From Limisphaerales bacterium (GTDB taxonomy: Bacteria; Verrucomicrobiota; Verrucomicrobiia; Limisphaerales; UBA1100): 64,000 nucleotides of DNA. This document shows, piece after piece, positions 19,389 through 28,075 of this stretch. The notes under the pieces were generated by a model. It was not told where the DNA came from and did no database searches. It saw only the letters and a list, made by a program, of their open reading frames with translations. Within the stretch, counting starts at the first letter, position 1; each line of letters starts with the position of its first letter. Made by a program: the position numbers and the translations under genes. The stretch spans positions 1 through 64,000 of the forward strand of contig JACNJL010000045.1 of assembly GCA_014382585.1 (NCBI GenBank), read 5' to 3'.

Positions 19389-20156
19389 CTAGTCTGATCT
19401 TAGACTTCTTAAATGATCATTGAGTGCTTTTACTTCCTCATCTTGGTCATCATTAAGAAGTTTCTTCATTTCCAAAAATTCTGCTCTCTTTTCCGCATTT
19501 GGATCCACTCCTTCCACCATTTCCCATGGCCTTTCCTTCACACTACAATTCGACCATTTCTTGCGCTTGGCCAGTTCCGCCACTTTTTCCGTGCACAACA
19601 CATCCATCACCATTTCATCCGCGCGTTTACCTCCATACTTGTTGCGATACCCAAACAGATCCTTGCCATTCCACGAATCGTAATTCAGACCAAAAAACGG
19701 TTGCCAAATAGGATCGTCCCCGGTCGGCCCGCCATAAGGTGCTTCTCCGTTTCTGTCCGGGGTATAGTTACACTTGTCAATGTCTACACTAACCCCCGGT
19801 TCTGGGAGCAGAACATAGTAATCTTTGGGTGGCGGCTTTTTCCATCCAGATAGGTATTTTTTCAGTTCTACCTTCCGATAGTTTAAGCCGGTGATGGCAG
19901 CTTTCTCCATATCATCAATTACGCGCTGAGAACAAATGACTGAATGACGCCAGCAAAATGGATCTGTAAATCCTATGTCTAGAAAGCAGCACCATACACT
20001 CCCTGTTTCAATAGAAATCCAATGATCATTTTTCAAAAATGCATCTCTTTTCTGACCCATTTGGCCTGATGCGTCATCTCCCGTTTGGGCGTATCTCTCA
20101 CCACCCCACGAACGAGATAACGCATCTGGTTTTATAGTAAATATTTTCGGTTTCAT
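19389..20156 (-). CDS. Immunity protein partner of the AHH toxin
   Basis: 255 residues from ATG 20156, which overlaps the toxin stop by 4 bases (ATGA); an earlier ATG at 20168 would add four residues. There is no signal peptide, so it should stay in the cytoplasm, as immunity to a nuclease requires. Recognisable blocks are VICSQRVIDDMEKAAITGL, GWKKPPPKDYYVLLPEPGVS and DLFGYRNKYGGKRADEMV. The 'serine/cysteine-x-R-hydrophobic ... GLTG' pattern recalls the DUF1629/Imm11/Imm43-like immunity families, but I cannot assign one. A frameshifted paralogue lies just downstream. The assignment rests on position after the toxin, overlap and duplication. Confidence 0.75.
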   Translation of the reverse strand: MKPKIFTIKPDALSRSWGGERYAQTGDDASGQMGQKRDAFLKNDHWISIETGSVWCCFLDIGFTDPFCWRHSVICSQRVIDDMEKAAITGLNYRKVELKKYLSGWKKPPPKDYYVLLPEPGVSVDIDKCNYTPDRNGEAPYGGPTGDDPIWQPFFGLNYDSWNGKDLFGYRNKYGGKRADEMVMDVLCTEKVAELAKRKKWSNCSVKERPWEMVEGVDPNAEKRAEFLEMKKLLNDDQDEEVKALNDHLRSLRSD

Positions 20157-22645
20157 TTGCTGATCCATTGCGAAATAAATAGTTCAATTTGGTCACGAGC
20201 TTGACGTTCTGAAATTGTTCCTTTTTGCAAGGCTTCATCTATTTCATCAAGCATGGATTTCCATTTCAAATTGTATTTATGATGATTATGTAGTCTCCGG
20301 TGGATCGATGGAGAGAGCCATTTACCATATGCCGGATTATTCACATCAAATCCATGGGCCGCAAACTTATTTCTGAATTGATAAGGCAGGACGTGATGAG
20401 CCTGTTTGTTCTTGGGTATCGTTTTACCACTTGCACGCGCGGATTTTATCATTTCATCTCGAAGTTGGCCGTGATGTCCAACCCGCAAGATCCCTATTTC
20501 ATACAGTTTTTTGCGGATGTTGAATTTCAGCCCAGCTTTGGCCATCAATTCACGTCCTAGCTTAATGCTCAGCTTTTGGGCACCTCGAATGGCATTCACC
20601 ACCCTTTTGCGTTGCGTTGCGGCCAATCCCTTAAAAAGAGTGAATTCCGTTCCATCCGGCAATTTGAATTTAATCCCCCGAGCTTTGGTGCTGGCAGTCA
20701 CGATAAATGGCAAATATGCTGCGGCAGCATAATAGTTGCCGTCTAATATTTCCGATGTCGCCAGCACCCAATCCAACGGCTCACTGGCTAAAGTGATGCC
20801 TGCCAGATAGAGATTAGCTACCAATGATGTACGCTGGGCTACTATTTTAACCGCTCCAAATCGAGCCAGCTGAAATGCAGAGTGCCTGTCATAATCGATC
20901 AATTCTTTTTGAATGGTCGGCAGAATTTGATGGATTTGGGTAAAGAGTTCCTGAGCGGCATCAACAACATTAGCATCTCTTAGGCCTATTTCAATGAAAT
21001 GCTGGTTGTCCTTGAACCCTTGCCTGGAGTTGGCTTCTGCATTATTGAAAGTGAAACGCACTAAATCGTTTTCTTCCAGTTCACCGAGTACCTTTTCCGC
21101 AATATGTCCATATATAAAATAATACGCACTGATTACTTGGTGTTCTGTGGGTGTCTGACTTTTTCTGTTTGCATCAGAGGGAGGGCGGGGTAGGGAATCA
21201 TCTGAAAGGGGGAAGAAGGTATAGTCGCTTCTGTCTACCATCTGGCCATCACTAATTACTTTTATTTCTACTTTGGAATGAGACCATGACTCCTTGGCAT
21301 CTGGGGAATGTTTTTTTGCAGTGGGCAGCTTCAGGATTTCGGGAGCATATCGATAAAAAAGAAAGAGATTTGGTGTTCCTTTTTGTGTAGGATTTTCAGG
21401 GTAATAATAGCTTTTTTTTCCGTCAGGGCCTTTGATGTTGATGAGGTTGAATTCTGTTCCATCAATCAACATCTTTGGATTCTTCGGAATCCCAGCTGTT
21501 TTGCGGGCACGTGGAATGACTAAATTCCACTTTGGATTTTCGGTCATTTTTGCAATATTCGAAGTTAAGTTGACCACACACTCAAAACCGGTAACTTTCC
21601 CAATTTGGAAATATGTGCTCCCATTCACTGTGCGTTGTCCCCGTTCGCCGTGAATACACGTGCTCATTTTGTTTGTGAAAACAAAATGCAAATCACATTC
21701 AAAACTTTTCAGGTTTGAATTGTCTTTCATCGGTTCCAGTGCTTTGGTTGGAACCACTGCCAAGTGGGTTAGCGGCCCATGGCTGGGATTTCCACGCCAC
21801 TCATATGGAAAAGGTGAATTTGGGAAAACCCATGTTTGCAAATTCATAAGTCCAACACTGTTATCAAATGCTGTAACCCGAACGTCAGGGCCTTTGTTGC
21901 CTCCAAAATTGGTGTAGTCAAATACGATGTTATCTTGTTTGATTGGGAATATATCCGGCTTTTCAATGGTATGCAGAATGATAGTTGCGTACGCTCGACT
22001 GGATAATCCCGCTGCATTCGTAGCCGAGTGAAAGGATACAACTCTGCTGCCGCCCTTTGGTCTTGGAATGCGAATGGAACTGCGAAATTTAAAACGATGA
22101 TCAGAAGGCTTGAATGGTGTTGGTGTGAAACTTTTATTTACCTTGTTGGTCAGTGTAATGGAACTAGTTGCTTTGCCATCCACATATACGAATAGTTTAG
22201 TAACTTTGTCTCTTGAGTATTGTGATAAATGGTCTGCAAACTGCCCTCCAATATCGGCGGACAGCACTTGGTAGCGTGAGTTTTGGTCTGATTCCCAATA
22301 CAATTTGGGAAGAATTGAAGTGATTTTAAGTGATGAAATTGGCGGCTGTTCGTACTCAGGCAATCTTGTGAATTGTCCACTGACTGGGTCAAACCCTATC
22401 ATCTCAATTTCAAAAATGGCAGGTGGGGACTCAGGGAGCGTTTCATTATGCGGGACTTGGGGTTTCGGGGGGATTGGAGTTTCTTTGGGAGGCAATGGAA
22501 TCCCCAACCGAAGCGCCTGCCGCAATTCAGCCAATGTATATCCCTCAGGTGATGGAGGTATGGAATTGTCTGATTGGGCGCTCAGTGTGTTTAGAACCCA
22601 AAGGAGTGCGGCGAAAGTAGCGGTTAGGACGGGTTTGTTGCTCAT
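20153..22645 (-). CDS. Exported polymorphic toxin with C-terminal AHH-type HNH nuclease domain
   Basis: 830 residues. A Sec signal peptide (about 1-23, ending LSAQ) is followed by a proline-rich segment and a long beta-rich region without recognised domains. A helical pre-toxin segment comes next (DWVLATSEILDGNYYAAAAYLPFIV, then LPDGTEFTLFKG). The last ~85 residues hold an AHH motif (QAHHVLPYQF, H750-H751), HGFDVNNPAYGKWLS and IHRRLHNHHKYN (H782, H786). This matches the AHH/endonuclease-VII-like toxin domains of polymorphic toxin systems, so DNA or RNA cleavage in a competitor is the likely role. The immunity gene overlaps by 4 bases. Base composition is visibly AT-richer than the flanks, suggesting transfer. 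The secretion route beyond Sec is not visible. Confidence 0.82.
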   Translation of the reverse strand: MSNKPVLTATFAALLWVLNTLSAQSDNSIPPSPEGYTLAELRQALRLGIPLPPKETPIPPKPQVPHNETLPESPPAIFEIEMIGFDPVSGQFTRLPEYEQPPISSLKITSILPKLYWESDQNSRYQVLSADIGGQFADHLSQYSRDKVTKLFVYVDGKATSSITLTNKVNKSFTPTPFKPSDHRFKFRSSIRIPRPKGGSRVVSFHSATNAAGLSSRAYATIILHTIEKPDIFPIKQDNIVFDYTNFGGNKGPDVRVTAFDNSVGLMNLQTWVFPNSPFPYEWRGNPSHGPLTHLAVVPTKALEPMKDNSNLKSFECDLHFVFTNKMSTCIHGERGQRTVNGSTYFQIGKVTGFECVVNLTSNIAKMTENPKWNLVIPRARKTAGIPKNPKMLIDGTEFNLINIKGPDGKKSYYYPENPTQKGTPNLFLFYRYAPEILKLPTAKKHSPDAKESWSHSKVEIKVISDGQMVDRSDYTFFPLSDDSLPRPPSDANRKSQTPTEHQVISAYYFIYGHIAEKVLGELEENDLVRFTFNNAEANSRQGFKDNQHFIEIGLRDANVVDAAQELFTQIHQILPTIQKELIDYDRHSAFQLARFGAVKIVAQRTSLVANLYLAGITLASEPLDWVLATSEILDGNYYAAAAYLPFIVTASTKARGIKFKLPDGTEFTLFKGLAATQRKRVVNAIRGAQKLSIKLGRELMAKAGLKFNIRKKLYEIGILRVGHHGQLRDEMIKSARASGKTIPKNKQAHHVLPYQFRNKFAAHGFDVNNPAYGKWLSPSIHRRLHNHHKYNLKWKSMLDEIDEALQKGTISERQARDQIELFISQWISK

Positions 22646-22657
22646 TAATTCGAGGGG

Positions 22658-22715
22658 ATCAAACCTAGTTCAAAAACACAAACTCCTTCACGTTGAAAAG
22701 CACGTGGCAGAGATC
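22658..22715 (-). repeat. DUF1553-gene 3'-tail direct repeat, copy 1 (inside the intact gene)
   Basis: This is the last ~50 coding bases plus the stop of the intact DUF1549/1553 gene (DLCHVLFNVKEFVFLN) and seven bases beyond it. It matches copy 2 at 19301-19358 with one difference. It forms the proximal boundary of the toxin cassette, whose toxin ATG lies 19 bases past the stop. Confidence 0.92.
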
Positions 22716-25541
22716 GCTCCAGGCTTTTTCGGCGGGTTGTTTTTCGCCGTGGGCTTTGGCTTGCGTTTGGAGGAAAGTGAAGGCGGCGTTTTTTTCGTTG
22801 GCATTGGGTGGGCGACCGAAGGCGGTTTCGTAGGCGGCGTCGATGCGGTCGGGTTCGTTTACTGTGAGTATGCGTTTGGCCCAGAGTTTGGATTGCTCCA
22901 CCACGAAGGGGTCGTTCATCAGGATGAGTGCTTGGGCGGGAACGTTTGACGAAGTGCGGCGGCCGAAGGTGGTGAGCGGCAGCGGGAGGTCGAAGGCGAG
23001 CATCATCGGCGAAAGAAAATTGCGGCGCACCTCCTGATAAATTGTGCGGCGGCCCGCGCCATCGAGCGGCCCTTTGCGCCCCGGACGGCCGCGGCCTTCC
23101 ATAAATGGCGTGAGGTGCACAGCCACGGGCGGGCCGTACATTTTTTTGTCCAACCGGCCGGACACCGCGAGGATGGCATCGCGGATGGCTTCGCCTTGCA
23201 GCCGCCGCACGCGCATTCGGTGCAGCAGTGTGTTGGCGGGGTCTTTGGTTTCGTTGGCAGCGTTGGATGGTTTGCTGCTCATTTGGTAGGTGCGCGAGAG
23301 CATAATTTCACGGATGAGTTTTTTGGTGGACCATCCGTTTTTCACCAGCCGTTGCGCCAGCCAATCGAGCAATTCCGGATGTGTCGGCGCTTCGCCGAGC
23401 ACACCAAAATTATCCGTGCTCGGTACAATGCCGCGTCCTAAAAGATGATGCCAAATGCGATTGGCATAAACGCGGGCGGTCAGCGGATTTGCCGCATCGG
23501 CGATGTGATTGGCCAGCGTGATGCGGCCAGAACCGGCGGGCACCGGTGGATGTTCGCCCACGAGTGCGGTGAGGAAACGGCGCGGCACTTCCGCGCCAAG
23601 ATTTCCGTGCCCGCCGCGAATGAACACTTTTTCATTCCGAGCCGTGCCCTCCAGCATCACCGGTACCGTGGCCGGAGCCGACACAGCGTTGGCACGTTGC
23701 AGATATTTTTTTAGCATCGTTGTCGCTTTGGGGTCGCTCAACTTAACGATCGGCGCCAATCGGGGTACCGCGCTGGTGGGGGGCTTGCCGTTATCAGATA
23801 TCCAAAGCTCGCGCACCGCCGCGTAGCCATCGGGCTTCAATCCTTTGCCGTTGTGAATTGGGCTGGAGAGATCGGCAAATTCCAAATAGCAGTGGTGCCC
23901 TTTCCACATCGCCACGTTAAAGGTCACCCAATGCGGCTGCTCGTTGTTGAGCGTGCGGGTGTTGCCACCGTAAATTGGATTTTGAATGATTTTGAAATTA
24001 TCAATCACCACATTCACGCGCACATCGCGCCCAAGTGCCAAAAGGTGGATATGGTTTTCGGAAATCTCAAATGTCTGCGACCGTAGCGTGCCCTGAAATT
24101 TTCTGCCCAACAATCCGCTGTGCAGCCAACCTGCCGGCACGCCACGGAGGCCATCGGTTTCCACGGTGAACTCGCCGGGCGTTGTCAGCGCATTCGTCCA
24201 CGCCGCGCCGTCGGCAAACCAATCTTTTCCCACGCTGCGGCGAATGTCGGAAATCAAACGGTAGTCCTTCGGGGCGTCAGCAGCTTTGAGAACGGCAACG
24301 GGTTTGAGTTGTGCCTCGAACATTTTTTTCAATACTTCTTTCATTTTCGCCAACGCCTTCTGCGTGTCGCCGAACTTCGCGGGACCATCCACCGAACCGT
24401 GCGAAAAACTGCCGCTCTCAATCATCCCGTAGAGCGCATAAAAATCGCGGGTGCTGATGGCGTCGAATTTATGATCGTGACAGCGCGCGCAGGCGATGGT
24501 CATTCCTTGAAACGCTTTGCCGATGACGTCGATTTGGTTGTCGATGATTTCGGCTTGGTACGCGCGGATGTCCACCGGCGAATGGCAATGCTGCCCCATC
24601 CACCACCATGCGGTGGCGAGGCGGCTCTCGTTCCAGCCGCCGTCCTTGTCAAAGCGCGGTTTGATTTGGTCGCCGGCGATGTGTTCCTTCACGAAACGAT
24701 CGTAGGGCACATCGTCATTGAAGGCGCGGATCACATAATCACGATAGCGCCACACTTCCTGATTCATAAAATCGAACTCGTGCCCGAACGTCTCCGCGTA
24801 GCGCATCAGGTCGAGCCAATGGCGCGCCCAGCGTTCACCGAATTGCGGCGCGGCAAGCAGTTCGTCCACCACCTTCTCAAAGGCCTTGGGCGAGTTGTCC
24901 GCCATAAACGCCTCCACCTGCGCCGGCCTGGGCGGCAGGCCGATGAGATCAAAATACGCGCGGCGAATGAGCGCGCGTTTATCGGCCGGACCGGTAGGCT
25001 TGAGCCCGGCAGCTTCCAGCTTGGCGAGGATGAATTGATCGATCGGCGACGCGGGCCAGTCGGCCTGTTTCACCTTGGGCGGGGCGCCGGCCTGAACCGG
25101 TTGCCAAGCCCAATGCTCGGCCTTGCGCTTGGCGAGGTCGAACTGCTCCCGAGCGCCCGGCCCCACAGCCGCTTCCTTGGGCCACGGCGCACCGCGCTTT
25201 ACCCACTCTGTGAAGTCGGCAATCTGCTGATCACTTAACTTGCCGCGTGGCGGCATTTCGAGATCCACGTTGTCGTACTCGATGGCTTCGATGAGCAGGC
25301 TCTGTGCTGGCTTGCCGGAAACTATCGCCGGCCCGGTATCGCCGCCCTTGAACACGCCGGCGCGATGATCGAGCATCAGATCGCCCTTCAGTTTCTTGGC
25401 GTCAGCGCTGTGGCATTTGTAGCAATGCTCAGCCAGCACGGGGCGGATTTTCTTTTCAAAGAACTCGAGGTCCGCCGCGGTGAATTCAGCAGCGGCTAAC
25501 GGCCAAGCCGTCAAAAAAAACAAAGTGAACAGTCGTCTCAT
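22665..25541 (-). CDS. DUF1549/DUF1553 (PSD1) heme protein, full length
   Basis: 958 residues. Sec signal (RRLFTLFFLTAWPLAAAE), then an N-terminal planctomycete-type cytochrome motif C40-x2-C43-H44 (CYKCHSADAKKLKG). DUF1549 follows (PIDQFILAKLEAAGL, AYFDLIGLPPRPAQVEAF, FGERWARHWLDLMRYAET), with a second heme motif C351-x2-C354-H355 (CARCHDHKFD), a beta-rich middle, and DUF1553 (PRRFLTALVG, ANRIWHHLLGRGIVPSTDN, GEAIRDAILAVSG, NVPAQALILMNDPF). Two c-type hemes and export suggest periplasmic redox function; the substrate is unknown. The ankyrin lipoprotein gene upstream overlaps its start by 4 bases. Its 3' end is duplicated twice downstream around the toxin genes. Confidence 0.93.
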   Translation of the reverse strand: MRRLFTLFFLTAWPLAAAEFTAADLEFFEKKIRPVLAEHCYKCHSADAKKLKGDLMLDHRAGVFKGGDTGPAIVSGKPAQSLLIEAIEYDNVDLEMPPRGKLSDQQIADFTEWVKRGAPWPKEAAVGPGAREQFDLAKRKAEHWAWQPVQAGAPPKVKQADWPASPIDQFILAKLEAAGLKPTGPADKRALIRRAYFDLIGLPPRPAQVEAFMADNSPKAFEKVVDELLAAPQFGERWARHWLDLMRYAETFGHEFDFMNQEVWRYRDYVIRAFNDDVPYDRFVKEHIAGDQIKPRFDKDGGWNESRLATAWWWMGQHCHSPVDIRAYQAEIIDNQIDVIGKAFQGMTIACARCHDHKFDAISTRDFYALYGMIESGSFSHGSVDGPAKFGDTQKALAKMKEVLKKMFEAQLKPVAVLKAADAPKDYRLISDIRRSVGKDWFADGAAWTNALTTPGEFTVETDGLRGVPAGWLHSGLLGRKFQGTLRSQTFEISENHIHLLALGRDVRVNVVIDNFKIIQNPIYGGNTRTLNNEQPHWVTFNVAMWKGHHCYLEFADLSSPIHNGKGLKPDGYAAVRELWISDNGKPPTSAVPRLAPIVKLSDPKATTMLKKYLQRANAVSAPATVPVMLEGTARNEKVFIRGGHGNLGAEVPRRFLTALVGEHPPVPAGSGRITLANHIADAANPLTARVYANRIWHHLLGRGIVPSTDNFGVLGEAPTHPELLDWLAQRLVKNGWSTKKLIREIMLSRTYQMSSKPSNAANETKDPANTLLHRMRVRRLQGEAIRDAILAVSGRLDKKMYGPPVAVHLTPFMEGRGRPGRKGPLDGAGRRTIYQEVRRNFLSPMMLAFDLPLPLTTFGRRTSSNVPAQALILMNDPFVVEQSKLWAKRILTVNEPDRIDAAYETAFGRPPNANEKNAAFTFLQTQAKAHGEKQPAEKAWSDLCHVLFNVKEFVFLN

Positions 25542-25960
25542 TTTAGGTTTTTATTTTCTGTTTTTGTGATGCCGCCGTGTTGGCGCAGGAAATTAGAAAC
25601 GTCGCGATGTTCCGCTGCAAGATCGAGTGGTCGATCACCGGCGCGGTCTTTTGTGTTCACCTTCGCGCCATGAGCCACTAGCAGTTTGACCACCGCCAAA
25701 TGCCCGTCGCGCGCGGCCAAGTGCAGAGGCGTCCACGCGGGGCCGTACGCGGTGGCGTTCAAGTTTGCGTCGGCGGCGATGAGTTCTTCGGCGGCGGCGA
25801 TGTCGCCGGATTGGGCGGCTTGGTGGAGGGGTTTGGGGTCGTTGATGAACGGGCGAATGATGATGTACTGAATCCCCGTGGAAACAGCGGTGCAACCGGC
25901 CAACAACGCCGTGGCCACAATGAGTGGTGTAAACAATTTGAACCGCGTGAGCATCTGCAT
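25538..25960 (-). CDS. Ankyrin-repeat lipoprotein
   Basis: From ATG 25960 the protein is 140 residues and starts with a lipoprotein signal (hydrophobic run ending LLAGC, cysteine 23); an upstream ATG at 25990 would put ten extra residues before the signal. The mature part contains about three ankyrin units: PLHQAAQSGDIAAAEELIAADANLN, TPLHLAARDGHLAVVKLLVAHGAKVN and PLDLAAEHRDVSNFLRQHGG. It probably binds a protein partner at the outer or inner membrane. It overlaps the following DUF1549/1553 gene by 4 bases, so that heme protein is the obvious candidate partner. Confidence 0.86.
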   Translation of the reverse strand: MQMLTRFKLFTPLIVATALLAGCTAVSTGIQYIIIRPFINDPKPLHQAAQSGDIAAAEELIAADANLNATAYGPAWTPLHLAARDGHLAVVKLLVAHGAKVNTKDRAGDRPLDLAAEHRDVSNFLRQHGGITKTENKNLK

Positions 25961-26043
25961 CGAGTGTACGACATGGCGCACAAAAATCAATTCACCGTTT
26001 GCTTGGATTGTGGGGAATTTTTGCGCATCGTCGCGGGCCGTTT

Positions 26044-27543
26044 ATGAGTAGTTCCAAACATATTGAAAATCCGGATGTGGTTTTGATCGGCAGCGGCGTG
26101 ATGAGTGCCACGCTGGGAGGCGTGCTGAAAAATCTACAACCGGACCTGAAAATTCAGCTCTATGAGGTCACCCCCGAGCTGGCCGCGGAAAGCTCCAACG
26201 GCTGGAACAACGCCGGCACCGGGCACGCGGGCATTTGTGAACTGAGCTACACGCCCAATCGCGGCGCGGACGGCGAGGTGGATGTGAGCAAGGCGATTGA
26301 GATTTTTGACCAGTTCGAGCAGTCCAAGTATTTCTGGGGCTACGCCGTCCGCAGCGGGATGATTGAGGATCCCAGCCAATTCGTGAATCCCGTGCCGCAT
26401 ATCGCTTTCGTGTATGGGCAGGAACAGGTGGACTTCCTCCGCTCGCGGCACAAGGGCATGAGTGCCCATCATTTTTTCAGCAGCATGGAATACACCGCGG
26501 ACCGCGACACGGTCCGCGAATGGGCGCCGCTCCTGTTGGCCGGACGCGATGAGACGCCCATTGCCGCCACCAAGATGGATCGCGGCACGGATGTGAATTT
26601 CGGCGCGCTCTCCGAGTTGCTCGTGCAATGGCTCGGCAAACAGGACGGTGGCGGTTACGCCACTGAACATCGCGTAACCGATCTGACCCGCACGAAGGAC
26701 GGCTGGGATGTGGAGGTGAAAGATCTGCAAAGTGGCCGTACCTTTACCAACTCAGCAAAGTTTGTCTTCATCGGCGCCGGCGGCGGAAGTTTGCCCTTGC
26801 TGCAAAAGAGCGGCATCGCCGAGAGTAAAGGCTTCGGCGGATTTCCCATCGGCGGCCAATGGCTCGTCTGCCACAAACCGGAGATCGTGGAGCAACACGT
26901 CGCCAAAGTGTACGGCATGTCGCCCGGCGCCGCACCCACCATGGCCGTGCCGCACTTGGATACGCGCATCATCGACGGCAAAAAAGCGCTGCTCTTCGGT
27001 CCGTACGCCGCGTGGACCACAAAATTTCTCCACGGCGGCGGCAGTTTCTGGGATTTGCCCGGGTCCATCCGGATGGACAACATCGCCTCGCTGATCAAGG
27101 TCGGTCTGCACAACATCCCCCTCGTCACGTATCTGATGCAGCAAGGCACCCAAAGCATGAACACGCGCATGAAAGAGCTGCGCAATTTTTATCCCGACGC
27201 CAGCACGGATGATTGGGAACTCATCGACGCCGGCATCCGCGTGCAGGCCATTAAGAAGGAAGACGGCGATGCTGGCATCGTGCACTTCGGCACCGAGGTC
27301 ATTTCCGACCAAGACAAAACCCTCTCCGCCCTGCTCGGCGCCTCACCCGGGGCGTCCGTCTCCACCAACATCATTTTGGAAATTGTGCAGGATTCCTTCG
27401 GTGACCTGCTCAAGACCGACGCTGGCCACGAGCGCATGAAGGCGATGATCCCGTCCTACGACGAAAATCTCATCGACCCCAAAAACGCCGCCCGCCAAGC
27501 CGCTCTCAGCGAAGAAGCCGAGCAATCACTGCAGTTAATTTGA
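26044..27543 (+). CDS. mqo: Malate:quinone oxidoreductase
   Basis: 499 residues from ATG 26044; an upstream frame to 25999 adds residues that do not fit the family. The N-terminus has the FAD-binding pattern DVVLIGSGVMSATLGGVL, followed by the Mqo signature ESSNGWNNAGTGHAGICELSYTP and later FIGAGGGSLPLLQKSGI and FPIGGQWLVC. The enzyme is a peripheral membrane flavoprotein that oxidises malate to oxaloacetate and passes electrons to quinone, bypassing NAD-dependent malate dehydrogenase in the citric acid cycle. It is divergent from the ankyrin lipoprotein gene and shows no operon partner. Confidence 0.95.
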   Translation: MSSSKHIENPDVVLIGSGVMSATLGGVLKNLQPDLKIQLYEVTPELAAESSNGWNNAGTGHAGICELSYTPNRGADGEVDVSKAIEIFDQFEQSKYFWGYAVRSGMIEDPSQFVNPVPHIAFVYGQEQVDFLRSRHKGMSAHHFFSSMEYTADRDTVREWAPLLLAGRDETPIAATKMDRGTDVNFGALSELLVQWLGKQDGGGYATEHRVTDLTRTKDGWDVEVKDLQSGRTFTNSAKFVFIGAGGGSLPLLQKSGIAESKGFGGFPIGGQWLVCHKPEIVEQHVAKVYGMSPGAAPTMAVPHLDTRIIDGKKALLFGPYAAWTTKFLHGGGSFWDLPGSIRMDNIASLIKVGLHNIPLVTYLMQQGTQSMNTRMKELRNFYPDASTDDWELIDAGIRVQAIKKEDGDAGIVHFGTEVISDQDKTLSALLGASPGASVSTNIILEIVQDSFGDLLKTDAGHERMKAMIPSYDENLIDPKNAARQAALSEEAEQSLQLI

Positions 27544-27625
27544 AAAAAAGACCGCCCTCCTCATCATCGATTCAGACTAGGAAATAAGATTGGTTTCACA
27601 ACTCCATTTCAATTAGCCTATTCCT

Positions 27626-27814
27626 ATGACAGGCATTTCGTATATGGTGGATGAAGAAGGCCGCAAGACGGCGGCGGTGGTTGACCTGCGGCGGCACGGC
27701 AGTGCTTGGGAGGATTTTTATGATGGACTCATGGCCGATTCCCGCGCCAAGGAACCGCGCGAAAGCCTCGCCTCAGTGAAGCGCCGCCACGCCCGCCGCA
27801 AGGCCAATGGCTGA
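27626..27814 (+). CDS. Antitoxin of a RelE/ParE-type pair
   Basis: A 62-residue protein: a short beta-like start (ISYMVDEEGRKTAAVVDL), an acidic helix (WEDFYDGLMADSR) and a basic tail (VKRRHARRKANG). Size and layout match small Phd/RelB-like antitoxins that fold on their toxin. It overlaps the RelE-like gene by 8 bases, the usual antitoxin-first order. It likely neutralises that toxin and represses their shared promoter; I did not recognise a defined DNA-binding motif. Confidence 0.75.
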   Translation: MTGISYMVDEEGRKTAAVVDLRRHGSAWEDFYDGLMADSRAKEPRESLASVKRRHARRKANG

Positions 27815-28073
27815 TTTCACAGTCAGCTTCGCACGCTCGGCCCGCAAGGAGTTGGAGAATCTTCCGAACGCCATCGCGGATCGCGCTTTGGGACGCATCG
27901 AAAAACTTGCCACCGATCCTCGCCCACGTGGCGCAACCAAACTTCGTGGCCAGAAAAATCTTTGGCGAATTCGAACCGGCGACTATCGCATCATCTTTTC
28001 AATCGATGACAAAGTGGAGGAAATTGATATCACCCACATCCGCCACCGAAGAGATGTCTATCGAGACATTTAG
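27807..28073 (+). CDS. RelE/ParE-family toxin
   Basis: 88 residues with the RelE-fold pattern: FTVSFARSARKELENLP, GRIEKLATDPRPRGATKLRG, LWRIRTGDYRIIFSIDDK and a final HIRHRRDVYRDI. The conserved LWRIR...YRI(I/V)F strand and basic C-terminal residues are those of ribosome-dependent mRNA interferases of the RelE group. The 8-base overlap with the upstream antitoxin supports a type II toxin-antitoxin module. A ROK kinase gene begins 3 bases after its stop, an unusually tight junction that suggests read-through transcription. Confidence 0.88.
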   Translation: MADFTVSFARSARKELENLPNAIADRALGRIEKLATDPRPRGATKLRGQKNLWRIRTGDYRIIFSIDDKVEEIDITHIRHRRDVYRDI

Positions 28074-28075
28074 TT

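Noticed and set aside
24120-25238. 372-codon open frame opposite the DUF1549/1553 gene at 22665-25541
   Set aside because: No recognisable domain or signal; antisense shadow.
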